Source: Leucothrix mucor DSM 2157 (GTDB taxonomy: Bacteria; Pseudomonadota; Gammaproteobacteria; Thiotrichales; Thiotrichaceae). Taken from it: 64,000 nt of DNA. Below, in pieces: positions 31,316 through 40,735 of this stretch. The position numbers were made by a program, and so were the translations under genes. The stretch covers positions 744,001-808,000 of the forward strand of contig NZ_ATTE01000001.1 of the NCBI RefSeq assembly GCF_000419525.1, in the 5' to 3' direction. How positions within the stretch are numbered: position 1 is the first letter of the stretch; each line of letters opens with the position of its first letter. Below the pieces are notes generated by a model. It saw nothing but the letters and a program-made list of their open reading frames with translations, made no database searches and was not told the origin of the DNA.

Positions 31316-32503
31316 TTAACGAGCAAGCTCTAATTCAACCTCAGATTTACTCTTATTTGAAGCGGCCAACTCAGCGCATAAGGCTCTGGCGCGAGTCGAT
31401 GCTTCCGTGCCACTCCAGCGTACAGTACTTTGTTGGTTTTGTTTGGCGGCATACATAGCAACGTCGACTTGCTCCATTAGCATGGCAGGGCAGTAAGCAG
31501 CTCCTGAGGCGGGTGCTGCGCCCGCGCTAAGTTTCAGCTGGATGAGTTCATGGCCAATGGGGTAGGGCGTCTCTAGTTGTTTCAGCAGCTTCTGGTGCAA
31601 GCGTTCGATGCTGTGCTTATCGGTTGCATCACAAATCCATAAAAACTCATCACCACCGATACGGCCAACGAGGTTGGTGCTGTCTGGGTCTTTAAGTGCA
31701 ATTTTAAATTGCTTGGCTAGGTGAGCAAGCAGCAGGTCGCCAGCATGGTGGCCGTATGTATCATTCACGCGTTTAAATTTGTTCAAATCAAAAGAGATCA
31801 AGCTGAAGTCTTGCTGCTTTTGGCAGTAGTTATTGATCGTATGCATGGTGAAGTCACGGCTGGCGAGGCCAGTGAGCGAGTCATGTTTTAACAGATGTTG
31901 GTTGCTCTGGTATTCGTTCCAAAGAATTCTGATCAGGAAGCCAAGATACACAACAAAGCCAGTTACAAAAACACCCAGTACGAACAGGGCGTCCAGTAAT
32001 TTTCCAGAGGTAAAGTGCGAGTAAGCGGTATCGTCATCCATAATGCTTTTGGAAACAAAGTGGGTGAAGTTAGACGATGAGTCTAAAATATCGTCCAGCC
32101 ATGAATGCAGGAAAGCCGCGTTGGGCTCATCGCTTTTGATGGTGCTATCAGCTAGCTTGAACAGATCAAATACGGCTTCTACCGCCTCTAAGTCGGTAGT
32201 CGTTTCCATCAGGCTTTTGTTGTATAGCAAGACAGGGAAGCGACTCCAGGTCAGGTCGTATTGTTGCCTGAGTGCTTTGAGCGAGGTGTGACCATTCAGA
32301 AACGTTTCACCGGCGTAGAGTATATGACCGATTTCTTTGTTGAGCTGTACGATTTGCCACATCACTTCACGCTCAGCGCGTTCGGTGTCGCCATAGGTTT
32401 TGATTAAGTTCTGGACGCTTAACGAGATGCACACAAGTAACAATGGAGCCGTGAGAATCATCGAAATGAGCTTTAATCGTTTTATCAGGTATCGCTGTGC
32501 CAT
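31316..32503 (-). CDS. Membrane-bound diguanylate cyclase A
   Basis: 395 aa. Two membrane segments (about residues 12-32 and 168-190) bracket a periplasmic sensor region of about 135 residues with no recognised domain. The cytoplasmic GGDEF domain has DSLTGLASRDF, FDLNKFKRVNDTYGHHAGD and the active loop RIGGDEFLW. It should make cyclic di-GMP from two GTP in response to an outside signal. No RxxD inhibitory site precedes GGDEF, so product inhibition through the I-site is not expected. The gene follows its paralogue by 8 bp and the two share layout and much sequence, evidence of tandem duplication with sensor divergence. Confidence 0.9.
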   Translation of the reverse strand: MAQRYLIKRLKLISMILTAPLLLVCISLSVQNLIKTYGDTERAEREVMWQIVQLNKEIGHILYAGETFLNGHTSLKALRQQYDLTWSRFPVLLYNKSLMETTTDLEAVEAVFDLFKLADSTIKSDEPNAAFLHSWLDDILDSSSNFTHFVSKSIMDDDTAYSHFTSGKLLDALFVLGVFVTGFVVYLGFLIRILWNEYQSNQHLLKHDSLTGLASRDFTMHTINNYCQKQQDFSLISFDLNKFKRVNDTYGHHAGDLLLAHLAKQFKIALKDPDSTNLVGRIGGDEFLWICDATDKHSIERLHQKLLKQLETPYPIGHELIQLKLSAGAAPASGAAYCPAMLMEQVDVAMYAAKQNQQSTVRWSGTEASTRARALCAELAASNKSKSEVELELAR

Positions 32504-32511
32504 GGTATAAA

Positions 32512-33729
32512 TTATCCACTCACGAACTTCATGAATGGTGTCTCCAAATCAGATTTATTATTGTTATTTTGTGTGTTGTTATTACGGTGGTTCTTGCTAC
32601 CCGTTTGGCACCAGTTGATGCCAGACAACTTTTGTTGCTTAGCTTCGTACATCGCGGCGTCAATCTGCTCTAGCAGGCGGTTAAGATTAAAATCATAATC
32701 TGCCGCCAAGCCACCCCCGGCACTTAGGTGGAGTTTGATATATTTGCGGTTCATACGATAAGGCTTTTCTAATGACTGCAAAAAGATAGCGTATTGTTTC
32801 TCGATATAGCGTCGGTCGGTATTTGGGGAAATCCAAAGAAATTCATCGCCGCCCATACGTCCGACAATATTATCGGCATCGCACAGGGCATTTTCAAATT
32901 TTGCCGCTAAGTGAATGAGTACGCTATCACCCACATGGTGACCGAAAGTGTCGTTGATCGCTTTAAACTTGTTCAGGTCGAAAGTCACAACGGTGAAGTC
33001 TTGTTTGCTCGCGATATTCTTTTCGAGTGCCTTCATGGTGAACTCGCGACTGGCTAGTCCGGTCAGAGTATCGTGCTGCATGAGGTATTGAATATTTTGA
33101 TATTCCTGCCAGAGCGTACGGACCAGTAAGGCGATATAACAGAAGAAAAGCAGAATGGTGACGCCGACCCAAAGCAGGGCATTCAGAAGTGCTTCTGAGA
33201 TGGCATCTGAGTAGTCACTATTATCATCGATAATGTTGTGCATGGTGTTTTTGGTGACATTGTCGGCGGCAATATTCAGCTGAGCCAACCAACTACTTAC
33301 ATAGTCGGGCTCGGGTGTTGGTGAGAGGATTGCTGTTTCGGCAGATCTCACCAGATCAAACATTTGAGTGATGGCCAACACTGGGGCAAGGCCTTCTTGA
33401 GCGACAATGTCACTGCCACTATTTGTCTCTTCGTTTTCTAGGTGGACGAGTGCAACCGGAATACGGCTCCATAGCACTTGATACTGAGTCTGGAATTGTT
33501 TAACCGTGCGGCTATCTTTGAGGTAAATATTGCCATCGTAGAGGGTTTTACGGGCTTCTTTGCTGATTTGTACCAAGCTCCAAATTGTCCGGCGCTCGGT
33601 ACGTTCTGTTTTTTCGTAGGTAATGAGCAAGTTATTAATGGCGAGCAAAATGCTAAAGACCAATGTGGGTCCTATTAATATAACTACCAGCAATTTAATT
33701 TTGCGTATTAGTGGTACTTGCAGCAGCAT
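32512..33729 (-). CDS. Membrane-bound diguanylate cyclase B
   Basis: 405 aa, paralogue of the gene just downstream. Same plan: N-terminal membrane segment (about residues 12-34), periplasmic region rich in helices, a second membrane segment (about 186-208), then GGDEF with DTLTGLASREF, FDLNKFKAINDTFGHHVGD and RMGGDEFLW. No RxxD I-site. The C-terminus has an Asn-rich run (NHRNNNTQNNNNKSD) not present in the partner. First gene of a two-gene operon. The sensor halves differ more than the catalytic halves, so the pair probably reads different signals with the same output. Confidence 0.9.
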   Translation of the reverse strand: MLLQVPLIRKIKLLVVILIGPTLVFSILLAINNLLITYEKTERTERRTIWSLVQISKEARKTLYDGNIYLKDSRTVKQFQTQYQVLWSRIPVALVHLENEETNSGSDIVAQEGLAPVLAITQMFDLVRSAETAILSPTPEPDYVSSWLAQLNIAADNVTKNTMHNIIDDNSDYSDAISEALLNALLWVGVTILLFFCYIALLVRTLWQEYQNIQYLMQHDTLTGLASREFTMKALEKNIASKQDFTVVTFDLNKFKAINDTFGHHVGDSVLIHLAAKFENALCDADNIVGRMGGDEFLWISPNTDRRYIEKQYAIFLQSLEKPYRMNRKYIKLHLSAGGGLAADYDFNLNRLLEQIDAAMYEAKQQKLSGINWCQTGSKNHRNNNTQNNNNKSDLETPFMKFVSG

Positions 33730-33892
33730 TAAGAGAGATTTCCATTACAACAAAGGTCTTCATGGACTGCGATACCGCTCCCTCCCAGAGAGTAGATATT
33801 GCTTAAATCCAATGAAGGTATTTATGCTTAAGCATAGCTTTTTTTTCCTTGCTCATAACTTAACCAAGCATGAATTTTGAGCATCGGAGGGA

Positions 33893-34465
33893 TTAACCTC
33901 CGACAAGTGGCATGCCTGCGAAATAGCGATGTGTCATAAATAACACTAAATAAGCCACGATCGTTGCCACCACTAAAATGCCTTCGCGGGCGAAGCTGGC
34001 GATTTCTGTTGGCTTTTGCCATTGGCCATCACGGCGATTAATAGCGATTTGAGAGATGATTGCCCAGACCGTCATGCCGCCAAATAAAATTAGTGATCGG
34101 ATATCACCATTTGCGAACAAGTGGCCAACACTCCAGATCAGCACACCGGTAAGCATCGGGTGGCGAATGTATTGCTTAATACGAGATTTGCCCTTGGGGC
34201 TACCTGCGCCGAGCAATAAAATCGCAAACAGCATGGCGGTCATATTGAGATGACGGCCCCAAAGCGGAGCCTGATAAACCGGCTCGGGTACAGTTGCTCG
34301 CCAGCCGATCACGATTAGCAAGATGCTAAAGGCAATACAGGCTGCAAAGATGCCATCATAAGATTTACCCAGGCGCTCTTTAACGGCATTGCGTCGCTCG
34401 CTAAAGAGGCTGGGGTAAAGATGTACCACACTCCACAGTAATACACCGATAATAAGTAATGCCAT
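33893..34465 (-). CDS. NnrU-family membrane protein
   Basis: 190 aa, five or six hydrophobic segments. The pattern is that of the NnrU group, related to isoprenylcysteine methyltransferase-like membrane proteins: LLWSVVHLYPSLF at the start, LWGRHLNMTAMLFAILLLGAGSPKG in the middle, then YIRHPMLTGVLIWSVGHLFANGDIRSLILFG. NnrU was first seen near denitrification genes, but its biochemical role is not settled. It lies 21 bp downstream of the last Mrp-type gene in the same direction and may be co-transcribed. Nothing here ties it to nitrogen metabolism. Confidence 0.8.
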   Translation of the reverse strand: MALLIIGVLLWSVVHLYPSLFSERRNAVKERLGKSYDGIFAACIAFSILLIVIGWRATVPEPVYQAPLWGRHLNMTAMLFAILLLGAGSPKGKSRIKQYIRHPMLTGVLIWSVGHLFANGDIRSLILFGGMTVWAIISQIAINRRDGQWQKPTEIASFAREGILVVATIVAYLVLFMTHRYFAGMPLVGG

Positions 34466-34486
34466 GTCAGAGCTCCCTTGCTGTAC

Positions 34487-36187
34487 TTAAGGTTTCATGA
34501 AGTAAAGGATCATTGAGGTTGCCAATAACACGGCGACCCACATAACCATACTTGCACTTGGCCAGGTGCGGCCAAGAATGCCTTGCGGCCCGTGCACATG
34601 AAACAGGTGGTCGTAGCGTCGCTGACCGAAATCGCGGATGGCTTGTAAAGCTGGCCCACCGTGAATTTTATTGTGTGCACTTAACCAACTTATCATACCC
34701 GGCACCAATTTTCGGTAAATCCAGTCAAAATCGAGGCTGACGGTCATCATCGGTTTGATCATTGGTAACAACATAAAGAAGGCCAAACCTGCAAATGCGA
34801 TCAACTGCAGCTGGGTGACAATGTGGTCAGCCGTGTACGGTTTGTAATCAATCGGGTAGGGCAGAATATTGTAAATCAGTGCCGGAAATACGCCGATTAA
34901 TATACACAGACCCGAGGTCAGCCACATGGCCAGTCGCATATTCCATGGTGGATCAGGCGGGCGCATGCCGGAGTCTTTCTGGAAGAATACAAACCACGGG
35001 AATTTAAGGCCCGCATATAAGAAGGTACCGGCAGAAGCGGCGATTAGCAGGAACCAGACTAAGCTTAATCCTTCATAAGCTGCAGCGCTGGTTTCCAGTG
35101 ATTTGGTGACAAAGCCAGAGGTTAGCGGCACCGCAGAAATGGCCAAGGCACCGATAATGCCGTTAATGGCCGTGACTGGCATGGACTGGAATAAACCGCC
35201 TAAATCAGTACATTTGCGCTTGCCCGTCATTAGCAATACGCTGCCGGCAGACATTAGCAGTACGCCTTTGTACAGGATGTGAGCGAAGGCATGCGCGGTT
35301 GCGCCATTTAGCGCCAGCTCGCTACCAATCCCGATGGCCGTCACCATAAAGCCAACCTGACTCACGATACTGTAAGCCAGAATGCGGCGAATATCGTTTT
35401 CCAGCAGTGCGTAAACAATGCCGTAAAACACCATGTATAGGCCGATATAAATCAGAATGGTTTCACCGGGGAAGCCAACCAGCAATGCAAAGACAGCCGT
35501 TTTAGTGGTGAATGAGGATAAGAAGATCATGCCGCTTGGGCTGGCTTCAGGGTAGGCGTCGGCAATCCATGAAGACAATGGCGGCGCACCGGCATTCACT
35601 AGGAAGCCAATTAGAATAAGTATGGTGCCAAAGCTATCAGCGCGCATGGCGGTGAATTCAATGCTGCCAGTGGTCGCAACGTGGGCTGCGATTCCGGCCA
35701 TTAAAATCACACCACCTAAGAGATGGATTAGCAGGTAGCGGATGCTGGCGGAATAGGCGCGTGCATTGGCATTACTGTTAGCCCATAGCACCAGCGTGGA
35801 GCCGATTGCCATGATTTCCCAGAAGACAAACAAGCTAATCAGGTCGCCCGAAAATGTGACGCCAATAGCTGAGCCGGCATACACAAAGGCAGCACTCAAC
35901 TCTAACGGGCGAGCCACTTTTAGCGCATACAGCCCACCGAGCCCTGCCATAATCGCAAATACGGTGGCGAATACCTTACCGACTGGCGTCACATTCAGCA
36001 GCTGCACGGTGTGGTCTAAAAAGCCGATATTTAAGCTGGCATCCGGACTAATCGTCCAAATCAATAACAAGACAAGGGCAGGCAAACCGATCACGGCAAC
36101 CGGACGCAAGCGCTCCGATAACCAAGGTAGCAGCAGGCCGCCGAATATCAGGATCAGGCCGGGTGGCAGCGCCAGACTACTCATCAT
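34487..36187 (-). CDS. Mrp/Mbh-type antiporter, third MrpD-like subunit
   Basis: 566 aa from the ATG at 36187 (AGGA eight bases upstream; starts three codons up are weaker). Proton/cation-translocating subunit of the NuoL/M/N family with about 14 membrane segments, containing FVFWEIMAIGSTLVLWAN, the HLLGGVILMAG region and AFAHILYKGVLLMSAGSVL. It is longer than standard MrpD (about 490 aa) and has an extra C-terminal part with two more membrane segments. It is the last Mrp-type gene of the operon, the third such subunit after 37909 and 36440, and overlaps the small gene before it by 11 bp. A role in electrogenic sodium or proton exchange is likely, but which ion each of the three carries cannot be told. 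Confidence 0.85.
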   Translation of the reverse strand: MMSSLALPPGLILIFGGLLLPWLSERLRPVAVIGLPALVLLLIWTISPDASLNIGFLDHTVQLLNVTPVGKVFATVFAIMAGLGGLYALKVARPLELSAAFVYAGSAIGVTFSGDLISLFVFWEIMAIGSTLVLWANSNANARAYSASIRYLLIHLLGGVILMAGIAAHVATTGSIEFTAMRADSFGTILILIGFLVNAGAPPLSSWIADAYPEASPSGMIFLSSFTTKTAVFALLVGFPGETILIYIGLYMVFYGIVYALLENDIRRILAYSIVSQVGFMVTAIGIGSELALNGATAHAFAHILYKGVLLMSAGSVLLMTGKRKCTDLGGLFQSMPVTAINGIIGALAISAVPLTSGFVTKSLETSAAAYEGLSLVWFLLIAASAGTFLYAGLKFPWFVFFQKDSGMRPPDPPWNMRLAMWLTSGLCILIGVFPALIYNILPYPIDYKPYTADHIVTQLQLIAFAGLAFFMLLPMIKPMMTVSLDFDWIYRKLVPGMISWLSAHNKIHGGPALQAIRDFGQRRYDHLFHVHGPQGILGRTWPSASMVMWVAVLLATSMILYFMKP

Positions 36188-36443
36188 AATAATCATCCTT
36201 GCGTTTTAATACATAGCCTAACAGCTTGGCGACTAGCACCATGACGGCGCAGGTGGCAAAGCCATACCACGGGTAAAAACCAGCACGTCCATCCAGATCA
36301 ATGCCTTGGGCTTCAAAGCTTTTATGGTGGTGCATAAACAGTTCAGGCAATGAGACGAGTACCAACACAGCGGCTAGGATGTACCAGAGGGTGCGGCGAT
36401 TCTCTTCGCGGTATAACCAGTGTTTTTGTTTTTCCGGGGTCAT
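36177..36443 (-). CDS. Small membrane protein inside the Mrp-type operon
   Basis: 88 aa, two hydrophobic segments (about residues 17-32 and 55-78), charged start MTPEKQKHWLYREENRRTL and acidic end KDDYYDE. The ATG overlaps the stop of the preceding MrpD-like gene (ATGA). I do not recognise a family. Its conserved translational coupling on both sides suggests a structural subunit that holds the third MrpD-like protein to the complex. Such small unnamed genes occur in several Mrp-type operons. Confidence 0.7.
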   Translation of the reverse strand: MTPEKQKHWLYREENRRTLWYILAAVLVLVSLPELFMHHHKSFEAQGIDLDGRAGFYPWYGFATCAVMVLVAKLLGYVLKRKDDYYDE

Positions 36444-37912
36444 GGGCTGATCACTCCGACGGCTTGAGCCAGCGCTAAGGGCACGCTAGGGAACAGGAAG
36501 ATAGCAATGGTGGCCGTGGCGGTAAGGCATAAGGCAACCACCATCGGCAGCGGCGCTTCTTTGTGGTCACGCTTCTGTACCGGATCTTCGCGCTTGAAGA
36601 AAGCGGCATAGATAATGGGCACAAAGTAGGCCGCATTTAACAAGGTGGATGCCATGATCACGCCAACCGCAATGTACTGCTGGGATTGGGCTGCGCCTTG
36701 CAATATGTACCACTTTGAGAGAAAGCCTGCGGTCATTGGTAGGGCAATCATGGATAGCGCGCCGATGCTAAAGGCGGTCATGGTCCAAGGCATACGCCAG
36801 CCGATGCCATTGAGCTGGCTGATATCTGTTTTCTTGCTGGCGGTGTAAATTGCACCTGCCGCAAAGAACAGGGTAATTTTACCAAAAGCGTGCGCCAGAA
36901 TATGCAGCGAAGCACCAACCAATGACAGTGGCGCTAACACCATCGCACCCAATACCACATAGGATAATTGGCTAATAGTGGAGTAAGCCAAGCGGCGCTT
37001 CAGGTTATCTTGCTGTAGCGCAATCAGTGAAGCCAGTATCACGGTGAATCCTGCGATATACAGCAGCCACTCGATACCGGGTGCAGTCTGTAAAATCTCC
37101 AGCCCAAATATATAGGCAACGACTTTTACTACACTAAATACACCCGCTTTTACAACGGCGACTGCATGCAACAGGGCGCTAACCGGCGTTGGTGCCACCA
37201 TAGCGGCAGGCAGCCAGCGGTGAACGGGCATCACACCCGCTTTACCAATACCGAAGAGGAATAGTGCCGCCAGTATGGTGATTAGCCCACCGCTGAGATG
37301 GCCTTCTAAGATACCGCCAGCCCTGAAGTCGGTTGTACCCGTGGCATACCAAACCCAGATAATTGCAGGCAGTAGCAGACCAATCGAGGTGCTGATTAAA
37401 ATCCCTAAATACACACGTCCGGCATCACGCGCTTTAACATGTCCTGCATGTGTTACCAGTGGATAGGTGGAGAGCGTGAGCGCTTCATAAAATACGAATA
37501 AAGTCATCAGGTTACCCGCAAATGCGATTCCCATAACTGAGGAAAGCGCAATGGCAAAAAATACGTAGAAGCGGGTTTGATTGGATTCGTGGTTACCACG
37601 CATATAGCCGATTGAGTACAGCGAGTTAATTGGCCATAAGGTGGAAGCCACGCAGGCAAATAGCATCCCTAGTGGTTCAAGCTCAAACTTTAGCTCTAGC
37701 CCCGGCATTAGCTCGGTGAGGATCAGCTCCGGACGCTCGCCAGCCAATACATGCGGCAGCAAGCTCATTACGGTAATAAACAGCAGTACCGAGCCGACTA
37801 GGGTGACGCCTTCCCGGATATTGGGCCATGGGCCAGCGAGTAAGATTCCACCCATTGTGAATAGCGGAATCACTATCGCCAATAACATCAGACTCTCAGG
37901 TGTGAACATCAT
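36440..37912 (-). CDS. Mrp/Mbh-type antiporter, second MrpD-like subunit
   Basis: 490 aa, NuoL/M/N family, about 13-14 membrane segments. Visible: FVFYEALTLSTYPLVTHAGH with the essential glutamate of helix 5, then GIGKAGVMPVHRWLPAAMVAPTPVSALLHAVAVVKAGVF with the family's His and Lys residues, and ILAHAFGKITLFFAAGAI. Closest in feel to the MrpD/MnhD and NuoM branch. Overlaps both neighbours by 4 bp. The reading order mrpE-F-G-B-C-D1-D2-x-D3 means this is the middle of three pumping subunits. Confidence 0.88.
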   Translation of the reverse strand: MMFTPESLMLLAIVIPLFTMGGILLAGPWPNIREGVTLVGSVLLFITVMSLLPHVLAGERPELILTELMPGLELKFELEPLGMLFACVASTLWPINSLYSIGYMRGNHESNQTRFYVFFAIALSSVMGIAFAGNLMTLFVFYEALTLSTYPLVTHAGHVKARDAGRVYLGILISTSIGLLLPAIIWVWYATGTTDFRAGGILEGHLSGGLITILAALFLFGIGKAGVMPVHRWLPAAMVAPTPVSALLHAVAVVKAGVFSVVKVVAYIFGLEILQTAPGIEWLLYIAGFTVILASLIALQQDNLKRRLAYSTISQLSYVVLGAMVLAPLSLVGASLHILAHAFGKITLFFAAGAIYTASKKTDISQLNGIGWRMPWTMTAFSIGALSMIALPMTAGFLSKWYILQGAAQSQQYIAVGVIMASTLLNAAYFVPIIYAAFFKREDPVQKRDHKEAPLPMVVALCLTATATIAIFLFPSVPLALAQAVGVISP

Positions 37913-39393
37913 GGCTTTACCCCGAATAGCATTTCAGCGGCGGAGGTGGCGAGCTCAACACTGTATTCCGATTGGATACCGAAATACAGATTAGCGAAGA
38001 TCAGCACCCAGGTAGGAATGAGTAAACTTAACGGTGCCTCCTTAACATTGGGCATACCCGCAGCTCGCGGCTGGAAATAAGCATGTTCAATGATGCGCCA
38101 AGTGTAAATCACCGCTAGTAAAGAAGAGATTAGGATTACGACGGTGAGTGGCCAGTAACCACGCTCCATGGTTGCCAAAATCAGATACCATTTAGAGATA
38201 AAGCCGACAGTGAGCGGTACACCAATTAGGCTTAACGCACCGATTACAAATGCGGCCATGGTGTACGGCATTTGTTTACCGAGCCCGGCGATATGCTCTA
38301 AGCGGGTTCCTCCGGCGCGGTAGGCAATTGCCCCCAGTACCAGAAACAGTCCACCTTTCATAAGAGCATGATTAAACAAGTGGAGCAGGGCAGCGGTAAG
38401 GCCGGTCACGCTGACCAGTGAAATACCCAGCAGCATATAACCGATTTGAGCAACCGAGGAATAAGCCAGCAGGCGCTTCATGCCATCCTGAAACACGGCA
38501 ACCATCGAGACGAATAGAATCGCGACCAGCGCTAACGGCATTAACAGCCATTGCACCTGCATGGTTTCAAAGCTGAACTTGACCCCGAAGACGGTGAATA
38601 GGAATCGCAGCAGTGCATAGACAGCGACCTTAGTTGCGGTAGCGCCAATAAAGGCTGAGACCACTGAGGGCGCAAAGGCGTATGCGTTCGGTAGCCACAA
38701 ATGCAGCGGAAACATGGCTAGCTTCAAACCAAAGCCAACCAGAATAAAGGCAAAGGCTACCTGCAGCGTTCGCGAGTCATCAATCGAGGCGATGCGATTG
38801 GTCAGATCGGTCATGTTCAGGGTGCCGGTTAAGGCATACAGGTAACCAATCCCGATTAGGATAAAGGTGGCACCGATGGTACCCATAATCAGGTATTGGA
38901 AAGAGGCGGCCAGTGCGCGCCGGTCACGTCCAAGACTGATTAAGGTGTAAGTCGATAGCGAAGAGATTTCCAGCAGTACAAACAAATTGAACGCATCGCC
39001 GGTAATGGTGATTCCCAGCAGGCCAGCCAAACACAGCAACATGGCGGTGAAGAATAGCCCGTGATGGCTCTTGGCCACTTCCTTTTGAATGCTAGTCCAG
39101 CTGTAAGGAAAGATCACCGCAGCGATACCACTCACAATCAGTAGCACATAAGCATTTAGTCGGTCGACCCGGTAGTCAATGCCCCAAGGCGGTTGGAAGC
39201 CGCCAAAAGCATAGTGCAATACATCGCCGCCGCTGGTTTGAATCACCAGCAGTATCGAAATGGCTAAACACACCCAGCTGACTAGGGTTGAAAACAACCA
39301 AGCTAGGCGGGTATGACTAATTAAATAACAAATTGGTGCAGCCAGTAATGGCAATACGACTTGCAGGGCGGGCAGGTGTCCGGTAAGCGTCAT
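37909..39393 (-). CDS. mrpD: Mrp-type antiporter subunit D
   Basis: 494 aa, the usual MrpD length, about 14 membrane segments. Features: LFVLLEISSLSTYTLISLGRD with the helix-5 glutamate, LAMFPLHLWLPNAYAFAPSVVSAFIGATATKVAVYALLRF with the conserved His and Lys, and LLHLFNHALMKGGLFLVLGAIAYRAG. Directly follows mrpC with a 4-bp overlap, which is the canonical C-D order, so this of the three D-like genes is the one I would name mrpD. It exchanges Na+ (or K+) against H+ within the hetero-oligomeric membrane complex. Confidence 0.9.
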   Translation of the reverse strand: MTLTGHLPALQVVLPLLAAPICYLISHTRLAWLFSTLVSWVCLAISILLVIQTSGGDVLHYAFGGFQPPWGIDYRVDRLNAYVLLIVSGIAAVIFPYSWTSIQKEVAKSHHGLFFTAMLLCLAGLLGITITGDAFNLFVLLEISSLSTYTLISLGRDRRALAASFQYLIMGTIGATFILIGIGYLYALTGTLNMTDLTNRIASIDDSRTLQVAFAFILVGFGLKLAMFPLHLWLPNAYAFAPSVVSAFIGATATKVAVYALLRFLFTVFGVKFSFETMQVQWLLMPLALVAILFVSMVAVFQDGMKRLLAYSSVAQIGYMLLGISLVSVTGLTAALLHLFNHALMKGGLFLVLGAIAYRAGGTRLEHIAGLGKQMPYTMAAFVIGALSLIGVPLTVGFISKWYLILATMERGYWPLTVVILISSLLAVIYTWRIIEHAYFQPRAAGMPNVKEAPLSLLIPTWVLIFANLYFGIQSEYSVELATSAAEMLFGVKP

Positions 39394-39761
39394 CGGGCGC
39401 GGGCCTCATCGTCTATGGTGTCCATTTCCAAAATCTCATCTTCCTGTATGGTGCCGTAGGCTTCTTTGATGCGAATCACTAAGGACAGTGCCAATGAGGT
39501 GGTGGCAATACCGACCACAATTGCGGTCAGAATCAATACGTGTGTCAGCGGGTTTGAATAGACGTCAATGCCTTCTGCAGCAATTGGTGCAGTACCTCCG
39601 GAGACTTTACCCAAGGAGATGTAAAGCATGAAGACCGAGGTTTGGAAAATGTTGAGTCCGACTATCTTTTTGATCAGATTGTTACTGGCAATCAGAATGT
39701 AAAAGCCAGCCATCATCAGAAAGATAACGACCCAGTAGTTGTAGTGACCTAAGAAATTCAT
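39390..39761 (-). CDS. mrpC: Mrp-type antiporter subunit C (NuoK-like)
   Basis: 123 aa, three membrane segments: YNYWVVIFLMMAGFYILIAS, LNIFQTSVFMLYISLG and LTAIVVGIATTSLALSLVIRI. This is the NuoK/MnhC fold; the ending THVLILTAIVVGIATTSLALSLV is a good family mark. The segment ALI/ALIL order is followed by a polar acidic tail (QEDEILEMDTIDDEARAR). Overlaps mrpB and mrpD by 4 bp each. Structural and proton-path subunit of the antiporter. Confidence 0.92.
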   Translation of the reverse strand: MNFLGHYNYWVVIFLMMAGFYILIASNNLIKKIVGLNIFQTSVFMLYISLGKVSGGTAPIAAEGIDVYSNPLTHVLILTAIVVGIATTSLALSLVIRIKEAYGTIQEDEILEMDTIDDEARAR

Positions 39762-40735
39762 GGGTTTTTGTTCCCCCGGCTGATAAAGGCAAAAAACAGC
39801 AGCATCATAACGGCAGCCACGGTGAGACCAACGCCAAACTCGATGATTAAAATACCTAAATGTTGACCTGCAACAGCGTCGGAAGCGAGGACGCTATAGT
39901 TTAAAAACACGCCGCCTTCCAGCATGGTCCAGATACCCACACCGCCATAGATTAAAACGCCGAGTGCCGCCAAGCGCTTGAGCAACACCGGTGGGACAAG
40001 GCGCATGCCATCGTATTGGCTAAAGGTGAGTGAGTACAAAATAATCGCGACCGCAAAGATAACACCGGCCTGAAAACCGCCGCCGGGCCCAAAGTCGCCA
40101 TGAAATTGCACGTACAGGGCAAACAGGACAATAAATGGCACCATGAATTTCGCCATCACTTGCAGAATCGGGCGTGGAGGTGGTTCGCTGTAATTGGGTG
40201 GAATCACCTGTTCGCGAATACCGATGAGCGATAGCACGCCGATCAGCGCGGTGAACACCACAATGACTTCGCCCATAGTGTCATAACCACGGTAGCTGGC
40301 GAGTACTGAGGTCACCATATTTGGAATGCCGATCTCGGTCGGTGAGTCGATGATATAACGCGGCGCGACATGATTATGCACTGGCGCCAGTGGATCACCA
40401 ACGACGGGCATATCCAAGGTGCCATAGATCAGCACAACGCCGGTGATAACGACCACAATAAGCGGCACGATGGCGCTACCTTTGGCGCGTTTTTTCTGCT
40501 CTTGACCAGTGATCCCAAGGGTTGCCAGCATCAGTACGGTAGAAATACCAGCACCCACTGCTGCCTCGGTAAAGGCCACGTCGACGGCGTCCAGAATAAT
40601 AAAGATATTCGCCGATAACAGACTAAATATGCCGGAGAGCATGATAATGGCAAACAGACTGCGGATACGCACCATCGCCACGGTCGTGAACACCAGCATG
40701 GTGAGTAGAACAACGTTAATTAACTCATTGATCAC
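39758..40735 (-). CDS. mrpB: Mrp/Mbh-type fused subunit: DUF4040 + MbhE-like + MnhB
   Basis: 325 aa. The first 85 residues (IRSLFAIIMLSGIFSLLSANIFIILDAVDVAFTEAAVGAGIST) are the DUF4040/MbhD-like unit that in classic Mrp is the tail of MrpA; the middle (about 90-185) corresponds to the MbhE-like region with TMGEVIVVFTALIGVL; the last 140 are MnhB (FHGDFGPGGGFQAGVIFAVAIILY, HLGILIIEFGVGLTVAAVM). No large MrpA exists in this operon, so this fusion carries what is left of it. The layout is closer to archaeal Mbh-type modules than to Bacillus Mrp. Overlaps mrpG and mrpC by 4 bp each. Confidence 0.88.
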   Translation of the reverse strand: MINELINVVLLTMLVFTTVAMVRIRSLFAIIMLSGIFSLLSANIFIILDAVDVAFTEAAVGAGISTVLMLATLGITGQEQKKRAKGSAIVPLIVVVITGVVLIYGTLDMPVVGDPLAPVHNHVAPRYIIDSPTEIGIPNMVTSVLASYRGYDTMGEVIVVFTALIGVLSLIGIREQVIPPNYSEPPPRPILQVMAKFMVPFIVLFALYVQFHGDFGPGGGFQAGVIFAVAIILYSLTFSQYDGMRLVPPVLLKRLAALGVLIYGGVGIWTMLEGGVFLNYSVLASDAVAGQHLGILIIEFGVGLTVAAVMMLLFFAFISRGNKNP

